Both the position numbers and the translations under genes were made by a program. This document shows positions 1-2,829 of a stretch of 8,298 nucleotides of DNA, in pieces (positions within the stretch are counted from its first letter, which is position 1; every line of letters starts with the position of its first letter). Below the pieces are notes generated by a model, which searched no databases, was not told the origin of the DNA, and was given only the letters and a program-made list of their open reading frames with translations. The stretch lies in the NCBI GenBank assembly GCA_014729615.1, contig WJJQ01000128.1:1-8298 (forward strand), read 5' to 3'. This DNA is from Candidatus Peregrinibacteria bacterium. Lineage in GTDB: Bacteria; Patescibacteriota; Gracilibacteria; UBA1369.

Positions 1-1
1 A

Positions 2-22
2 TCACTTCCTGTAAAAACTCAT
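2..22 (-). CDS. possible six-codon leader ORF at the window edge
   Basis: On the minus strand a perfect Shine-Dalgarno AAGGAGG (plus positions 29-35) stands 6 nt before an ATG at 22-20. Read from there the ORF is only MSFYRK and then TGA (2-4). A second purine-rich stretch, AGGAAG, lies at its end, so this could be a leader peptide coupled to a gene starting just beyond position 1. It could also be the true start of a gene if the sequence has a frameshift here. Seen: the SD, spacing and short frame. Inferred: any leader role. The downstream gene is outside the window, so confidence is low. Confidence 0.22.
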   Translation of the reverse strand: MSFYRK

Positions 23-89
23 GACAAGCCTCCTTTAGTAAAGGGTGGGGGAATCACGTTTAACGTACGGAAGAAGAATCTGCGCTATT

Positions 90-105
90 TGTTTCACGTG
101 AAACA
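90..105. promoter_or_regulatory. parS site 1 (ParB-binding centromere site)
   Basis: Exact 16-bp palindrome TGTTTCACGTGAAACA, identical to the classical chromosomal parS sequence of Bacillus subtilis that is recognised by ParB and conserved over most bacterial phyla. ParB loads here and spreads, helping segregate the origin region. Confidence 0.93.
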
Positions 106-154
106 ATTGGAATTATTATTACTATGACTAAGACTTTGTGCTAATACTAAAAAA

Positions 155-170
155 TGTTTCACGTGAAACA
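155..170. promoter_or_regulatory. parS site 2
   Basis: Second exact copy of TGTTTCACGTGAAACA, 65 bp from site 1 (start to start). The flanking sequence differs from that of site 1, so only the 16-bp core is conserved. That points to selection on the binding site and not to a recent duplication. Confidence 0.93.
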
Positions 171-186
171 ATTCAAAAAATTTTGC

Positions 187-218
187 AACAAAAAATTCCC
201 ACTTGGGAATTTTTTGTT
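187..218. terminator. bidirectional intrinsic terminator downstream of tRNA-Ala
   Basis: Perfect 14-bp stem (187-200 with 205-218) around the 4-nt loop ACTT. The outer part is an A-run on one side and a T-run on the other, so it can terminate transcription on either strand. It lies 20 nt beyond the encoded CCA of the minus-strand tRNA-Ala, which it probably ends. Confidence 0.85.
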
Positions 219-237
219 AGTGCCACAACATATGGCG

Positions 238-314
238 TGGTGGACTTTGGGGGAGTCGAACCCCCGACCTCTGCAATGCGAATGCAGCGCTCTAGCCAAC
301 TGAGCTAAAAGCCC
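238..314 (-). tRNA. tRNA-Ala(CGC)
   Basis: Full cloverleaf on the minus strand: 7-bp acceptor stem GGGCTTT with AAAGTCC, D arm, anticodon stem CTGCA/TGCAG around loop TTCGCAT (anticodon CGC, reading GCG), and a GGGGG T-stem with TTCGACT loop. The acceptor carries the G3:U70 wobble pair, the main identity element for alanyl-tRNA synthetase, which supports the assignment. Discriminator is A and the 3' CCA is encoded (238-240). It lies between parS sites 2 and 3, with the 187-218 hairpin as its terminator. Confidence 0.97.
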
Positions 315-322
315 TTTCAAAA

Positions 323-338
323 TGTGTCACGTGAAACA
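323..338. promoter_or_regulatory. parS site 3 (one mismatch)
   Basis: TGTGTCACGTGAAACA differs from the consensus only at the fourth base (G for T), so one half-site is intact and the other slightly degraded. It lies 9 bp upstream of the tRNA-Ala 5' end, in the tRNA leader or promoter region. Confidence 0.85.
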
Positions 339-387
339 TCCAGCGTCCTCGATCTATAGCTAGGACCAAATACTAAGATTGAAATAT

Positions 388-403
388 TGTTTCACGTGAA
401 ACA
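388..403. promoter_or_regulatory. parS site 4
   Basis: Exact TGTTTCACGTGAAACA. It starts 65 bp from site 3, the same spacing as between sites 1 and 2. Its last base overlaps a minus-strand TATAAT (403-408), so bound ParB would cover the start of any transcript from that promoter. Confidence 0.93.
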
Positions 404-408
404 TTATA
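403..408 (-). promoter_or_regulatory. possible -10 box for the tRNA-Ala transcript
   Basis: Minus-strand TATAAT, a perfect -10 hexamer, about 90 nt upstream of tRNA-Ala and abutting parS site 4. No good -35 hexamer was found at the usual distance, so it is only a candidate. Confidence 0.35.
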
Positions 409-416
409 TCAAAGTT

Positions 417-446
417 AAAAATGTATTATGTTTATTAATAAATACA
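417..446 (-). terminator. AT-rich terminator-like hairpin after tRNA-Arg
   Basis: Immediately after the encoded CCA of tRNA-Arg the minus strand can form TGTATT/AATACA (441-446 with 422-427) around a loop holding a 12-bp AT palindrome (431-442), followed by TTTTT (417-421). The stem is weak, but position and T-run fit an intrinsic terminator. Confidence 0.45.
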
Positions 447-521
447 TGGTGTTCCCGGGTGGAATCGAACCACCATCTGAGACTTAGGAGGTCCCCGTTT
501 TATCCATTAAACTACAGGAAC
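447..521 (-). tRNA. tRNA-Arg(CCT)
   Basis: Minus-strand cloverleaf: acceptor GTTCCTG with CGGGAAC (one G-U pair), D arm with an A in the D-loop as usual for arginine tRNAs, anticodon stem GGGAC/GTCTC around loop CTCCTAA (anticodon CCT, reading AGG), short variable loop, T-stem GGTGG/CCACC with TTCGATT loop, discriminator A, and an encoded CCA (447-449). It is probably transcribed separately from tRNA-Ala, since a terminator-like hairpin and two parS sites lie between them. Antisense ORFs over this stretch are shadows. Confidence 0.97.
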
Positions 522-602
522 TTATGCGTCGTAAAATATATAAATATCAACTTTTTGCCTTTATTAAGCGAAAATTACTATACTCTATAACTAATTTTAT
601 GT

Positions 603-637
603 CAAATAACCAATACCAAAATTCCAATCACCAATTA
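603..637. repeat. heptanucleotide array 1 (CCAATNA family)
   Basis: Five consecutive 7-bp units, of which CCAATAC, CCAATCA and CCAATTA are clear; the first and third have drifted. Intergenic, between tRNA-Arg and rpsT. The complementary strand gives TNATTGG units, the family of the arrays at 671, 2699 and 5716. Confidence 0.6.
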
Positions 638-661
638 ACATATAATTAAAACGCATTGGTT

Positions 662-679
662 ATTATCAATATTGATAAT
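662..679. repeat. 18-bp perfect palindrome over the rpsT -35 box
   Basis: ATTATCAATATTGATAAT is a perfect palindrome and contains the -35 hexamer TTGATA of the rpsT promoter. This is an operator-like position, but the sequence is AT-only apart from one C/G pair and may have arisen from the neighbouring heptamer repeats. Confidence 0.6.
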
Positions 680-691
680 TGGTAATTGATT
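671..691. repeat. heptanucleotide array 2 (ATTGGTA family)
   Basis: Three 7-bp units, ATTGATA, ATTGGTA and ATTGATT, lying inside the rpsT promoter spacer, so the repeat and promoter coincide. Confidence 0.55.
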
Positions 692-701
692 CGCATATAA
701 T
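672..701 (+). promoter_or_regulatory. rpsT promoter P1
   Basis: TTGATA (672-677), an 18-bp spacer, then a perfect TATAAT (696-701). Predicted start near 708 would give a 5' leader of about 44 nt before the rpsT ATG. The -35 box lies in an 18-bp palindrome. Confidence 0.7.
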
Positions 702-709
702 AGACTAAG

Positions 710-738
710 TTGACAGTATCTTTAAGTTGCCATAAGAT
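710..738 (+). promoter_or_regulatory. possible second rpsT promoter P2
   Basis: Consensus TTGACA (710-715), a 17-bp spacer, and TAAGAT (733-738). A start about 7 nt downstream would leave a nearly leaderless rpsT mRNA, which fits the lack of any Shine-Dalgarno before the ATG at 752. P1 has the better -10, so P2 is an alternative. Confidence 0.4.
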
Positions 739-751
739 ATGCAAATCAATT

Positions 752-1153
752 ATGGCAAACAAGAAATCAGCGCTCAAAGAATTGCGCAAAACCCAAAAAA
801 GAACAACGCACAACAATCGTATGAAGACGCATTTTAAGCATCTTTATCGTCAATGCGTAGATCTTATTGAAGCAAATGAAATGGACAAGGCAAAAGAAAA
901 AGCTGTCGAGTTTCAACAAACCGCCGACAAAGCCGCCAAGCGCCATATTATTTCTAGAAATCGCGCGAACCGCAAAAAATCAGCTTTATGGGACATGATT
1001 CACGGCAAACGCCAAACTCCTCCCATCAAAGGTAAAGGTAAGGGTAAGGTTAAAACATTAAAAACAGAACCCGCACCGGAACCTGAAACGCAAAAAACGG
1101 AAGAACCGGCACCCGAAACCCAACCACAAGAATCAACCGAAAAAACAGCCTAA
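752..1153 (+). CDS. rpsT: 30S ribosomal protein S20 with C-terminal extension
   Basis: S20 binds 16S rRNA in the body of the small subunit and helps early assembly. The start is placed at MANKKSALKELRKTQKR, the typical S20 N-terminus, not at the in-frame ATG at 710, which would add 14 atypical residues and lie in the promoter. Residues 1 to about 83 are the basic helical core, including the conserved-looking RNRANRKKSALW segment. Family members are usually near 87 residues. This one has 133, the extra 45-50 being a GKGKGK stretch followed by an acidic Pro/Glu/Thr/Gln-rich tail, probably disordered. No Shine-Dalgarno is visible. It is convergent with holA; rpsT and holA adjacency is common in bacteria. 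The TAA stop lies in the loop of its terminator. Confidence 0.95.
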   Translation: MANKKSALKELRKTQKRTTHNNRMKTHFKHLYRQCVDLIEANEMDKAKEKAVEFQQTADKAAKRHIISRNRANRKKSALWDMIHGKRQTPPIKGKGKGKVKTLKTEPAPEPETQKTEEPAPETQPQESTEKTA

Positions 1154-1167
1154 ACCGCTGTTTTTTT
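1140..1167. terminator. bidirectional terminator shared by rpsT and holA
   Basis: 10-bp stem (1140-1149 with 1157-1166), 7-nt loop CTAAACC that contains the rpsT stop codon, then a T-run to 1167. The A-run on the other arm makes it usable from the minus strand as well, 38 nt beyond the holA stop. Confidence 0.88.
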
Positions 1168-1180
1168 ACTTCCTTTGTTC

Positions 1181-1208
1181 AGCTAGTGGCTGGTAGCTAG
1201 TAACTAAT
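1181..1208. repeat. heptanucleotide array 3 (AGCTAGT family)
   Basis: Four exact-period 7-bp units: AGCTAGT, GGCTGGT, AGCTAGT, AACTAAT. The last unit contains the holA TAG stop (1204-1206 on the minus strand), so the repeat forms the very end of that gene. Confidence 0.75.
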
Positions 1209-2037
1209 ATAATAATTGCACCAATTCATCTCCAGTCGCAAGAGAATGTCTCGAAGCGTAAAGTGCTTTCAAAAATTGTTGCAGCCTTTCATCAGCATTA
1301 TTAATTTTCATACCGCTTAACTTTTTCTGCACGAATGGATGCGCACCCTTGACCATACCTTCATGCACCATGTGCCAAGTCCGCGTCTGCGAAAGTGCTG
1401 TATTTAAAATCGTATTAATATCAAAATCTCGACAATACTCCAACCATTTCTTATTATCAACCAACAGCCAATCAACCAAAGTGTACACATTATCCACCTT
1501 CACCGATCCGGACTCAACCGCACGCTCATCCAAAACCCGCATAACCTGCAACGCCGTATCAATTGCCCATAAATCACTCTGATACTTCTGAATCAAAGAG
1601 GGAACCAGCTTAACATCCACGCCATACCTCTTACACAAATCCGCTACAATCCTATTTAATTCCGCTCCTTTTGCCGGCTCATGAGCATAAACAAACAATT
1701 CTTTCTCTTTGAAAGATTTAACCGCGGTCGCTTTTGGCGCTTTATCCTCATAATCAATCACAACCGTGATATCACCGTCCTTATAAACCGCGTTCCGCAG
1801 ATTAGACGCCTGCTTTGCCGTCAACTGACTCATCAACCCCTCACACACAAGCAGCTTCTTGGATGCAAACAACGACTGATTCCCCAACCTGGAAAGCACA
1901 GCCTCATAAAGGTTGTCTGAAGGTAGATGCTCAACCGTATCACCCTTCTCATCGTATTTCTTTTTATACGCACCAATAAGATCCCGATACTTCAATCGTG
2001 CCCTAAACCCATCCGGCCCCGCGCAAATAACTAGCAT
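1204..2037 (-). CDS. holA: DNA polymerase III delta subunit
   Basis: Delta is the clamp-loader subunit that opens the beta sliding clamp. The 277-residue product starts MLVICAGPDGFRARLKYRDL, matching the first strand and helix of delta, where the P-loop is degenerate as usual for this non-ATPase member. The middle (about 100-180) fits the lid region. The C-terminus carries the signature of the collar domain: HPFVQKKLSG near 228-240 and a LKALYASRHSLATGDE segment near 257-272, equivalent to the 'LYxxDxxiKtG' motif of the family. Length is below the usual 330-340 residues. No Shine-Dalgarno is seen before the ATG at 2037, and the predicted mRNA leader is only about 15 nt. It is convergent with rpsT. 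Family assignment is firm from the overall pattern, but the sequence is divergent. Confidence 0.88.
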   Translation of the reverse strand: MLVICAGPDGFRARLKYRDLIGAYKKKYDEKGDTVEHLPSDNLYEAVLSRLGNQSLFASKKLLVCEGLMSQLTAKQASNLRNAVYKDGDITVVIDYEDKAPKATAVKSFKEKELFVYAHEPAKGAELNRIVADLCKRYGVDVKLVPSLIQKYQSDLWAIDTALQVMRVLDERAVESGSVKVDNVYTLVDWLLVDNKKWLEYCRDFDINTILNTALSQTRTWHMVHEGMVKGAHPFVQKKLSGMKINNADERLQQFLKALYASRHSLATGDELVQLLY

Positions 2038-2058
2038 GCTGATAGCTTATATCACCGT

Positions 2059-2086
2059 ATTATACGAAGCAACTGTACAAAGTCAG
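2059..2086 (-). promoter_or_regulatory. holA promoter
   Basis: Minus strand: CTGACT (2086-2081) as a weak -35, a 16-bp spacer and a perfect TATAAT (2064-2059). Predicted start near 2052. The -35 is the arm of a 20-bp palindrome. Confidence 0.55.
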
Positions 2087-2099
2087 GCATGCCTGACTT
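2080..2099. repeat. 20-bp perfect palindrome at the holA promoter
   Basis: AAGTCAGGCATGCCTGACTT reads identically on both strands with no central spacer. It covers the predicted -35 box of holA, so it could be an operator. It could equally be a dispersed palindromic repeat. Confidence 0.7.
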
Positions 2100-2266
2100 C
2101 AACAGCACTTCTAACAAAGCACCTTCCTCATTCCTTGACCAAAAACCTTTTGCATTCTTAACTTTTCTCGCACTTTCATCCCATACCCGGAGATGAAACC
2201 ACGGCAAACGATATCAAAGTTCCCGAAATCGCTTTCCTCAAATGCATTATCGTCTTTGACGGCAAC

Positions 2267-2500
2267 ATGATGCTACTGCGCGGCGCAAATGATACCGATG
2301 AAAATTTCGCTGTGGAAGTGGCTAGTGACCGTTACCAAAATCTTGGAACCCTTCGCGCACTCATCCAAGACTTCACAGGCCATGAATTTATTCAAGTCAC
2401 AGGTAGGCAGACCTCGGGGCTTTCAATCTACTTCCGCGACGACACCTCTGTAGCCAAAACCCACCCTGCAAAGGCGCCCTCGGACCAAGACGACTCATAA
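2267..2500 (+). CDS. hypothetical protein, 5' end uncertain or truncated
   Basis: I do not recognise this protein. The frame from the ATG at 2267 gives 77 residues, but it stays open and protein-like upstream to 2162, just after a TAA. There it contains DIKVPEIAFLKCIIVFDGN without any ATG, GTG or TTG start in frame. Codon choice looks coding (balanced hydrophobic and charged residues, few rare codons). No Shine-Dalgarno precedes 2267. The end is hydrophilic (AKAPSDQDDS). The product alternates short hydrophobic and charged segments, suggesting a small beta-rich soluble domain. It may be the remnant of a longer gene whose 5' part is lost, or a short gene with a non-standard start. It lies divergently from holA with 229 bp between the start codons. 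Confidence 0.42.
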   Translation: MMLLRGANDTDENFAVEVASDRYQNLGTLRALIQDFTGHEFIQVTGRQTSGLSIYFRDDTSVAKTHPAKAPSDQDDS

Positions 2501-2527
2501 CCCGACTCCCCGTCGGTGTTCTCATAT

Positions 2528-2553
2528 CCAAAAAGACGCCCCGACCAAACATC
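2528..2553 (-). terminator. diverged copy of the polA-side terminator
   Basis: On the minus strand GATGTTT (2553-2547) can pair, mostly through G-U pairs, with GGGCGTC, followed by TTTTT (2534-2530). It repeats the GACGCCCC core of the hairpin at 2599-2627 about 70 bp away. It is weak by itself. Confidence 0.3.
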
Positions 2554-2598
2554 ACCAAATAACTAGAAATATTCACAATTATTACCAAGCATCCGCCC

Positions 2599-2627
2599 AA
2601 AAAGAGACGCCCCAACGGAGACATCTC
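2599..2627 (-). terminator. terminator-like hairpin, minus strand
   Basis: Minus strand GAGATGTCTC (2627-2618), loop CGTT, GGGGCGTCTC (2613-2604), then TTTTT (2603-2599): a 10-bp stem with three G-U pairs and a U-run. It would stop transcripts reading through from polA, whose stop is 203 bp upstream. It folds properly only as minus-strand RNA. Confidence 0.55.
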
Positions 2628-2667
2628 TACCTGTTATTAATAATATCGCGAAGCGATTCTTTGACGT

Positions 2668-2698
2668 GGTACGCGGGACGATTGGTACGCGGGACGAT
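2668..2698. repeat. two tandem copies of a 15-bp GC-rich unit
   Basis: GGTACGCGGGACGAT occurs at 2668-2682 and again at 2684-2698, one base apart. It leads directly into the 7-bp array that follows. Confidence 0.8.
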
Positions 2699-2726
2699 AA
2701 TCGGTAATTGGTAATCGTTAATCAGT
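2699..2726. repeat. heptanucleotide array 4 (AATYGGT family)
   Basis: Four 7-bp units in exact register: AATCGGT, AATTGGT, AATCGTT, AATCAGT. A fifth begins AATT. Intergenic, downstream of polA. Beyond it AATTATTATTT is repeated at 2741 and 2755, a 14-bp (two-heptamer) distance. Confidence 0.75.
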
Positions 2727-2769
2727 AATTTCTGTTCGAAAATTATTATTTCTTAATTATTATTTATTA

Positions 2770-2819
2770 TCCCGCATCAATTTATAATATATTTGCGGGA
2801 CCCCGCCAAAGGCGGTGGT
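2770..2819. terminator. two adjacent hairpins just past the polA stop
   Basis: Hairpin one pairs TCCCGCA (2770-2776) with TGCGGGA (2794-2800) around a 17-nt AT loop. Hairpin two is CCGCC AAA GGCGG extended to 2800-2819 with one bulged T. They lie 11 bp beyond the polA TAA. Neither has a clean T-run on the minus strand, so they may be 3'-end stabilisers or weak terminators. On the plus strand hairpin two is followed by a T-rich tract. Confidence 0.5.
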
Positions 2820-2829
2820 TTGTTATTTA

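Noticed and set aside
2..127. Open plus-strand frame running in from the left edge to a TGA
   Set aside because: It has no start in view, crosses a parS site and opposes the Shine-Dalgarno on the other strand; 41 codons are too few to support a gene end.
387..590. 67-residue plus-strand ORF across tRNA-Arg
   Set aside because: Translation of the antisense of a tRNA gene (SRVESNHH... is the typical product); the cloverleaf explains the sequence.
1488..1499. TTATCCACC, resembling a DnaA box
   Set aside because: A single site with a mismatch inside the holA coding region; no cluster or AT-rich unwinding element, so not evidence of oriC in this window.
2397..2624. 75-residue minus-strand ORF with a hydrophobic N-terminus
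   Set aside because: Its start codon lies inside a terminator hairpin, it overlaps the better plus-strand frame, and its C-terminal half is basic shadow-like sequence.
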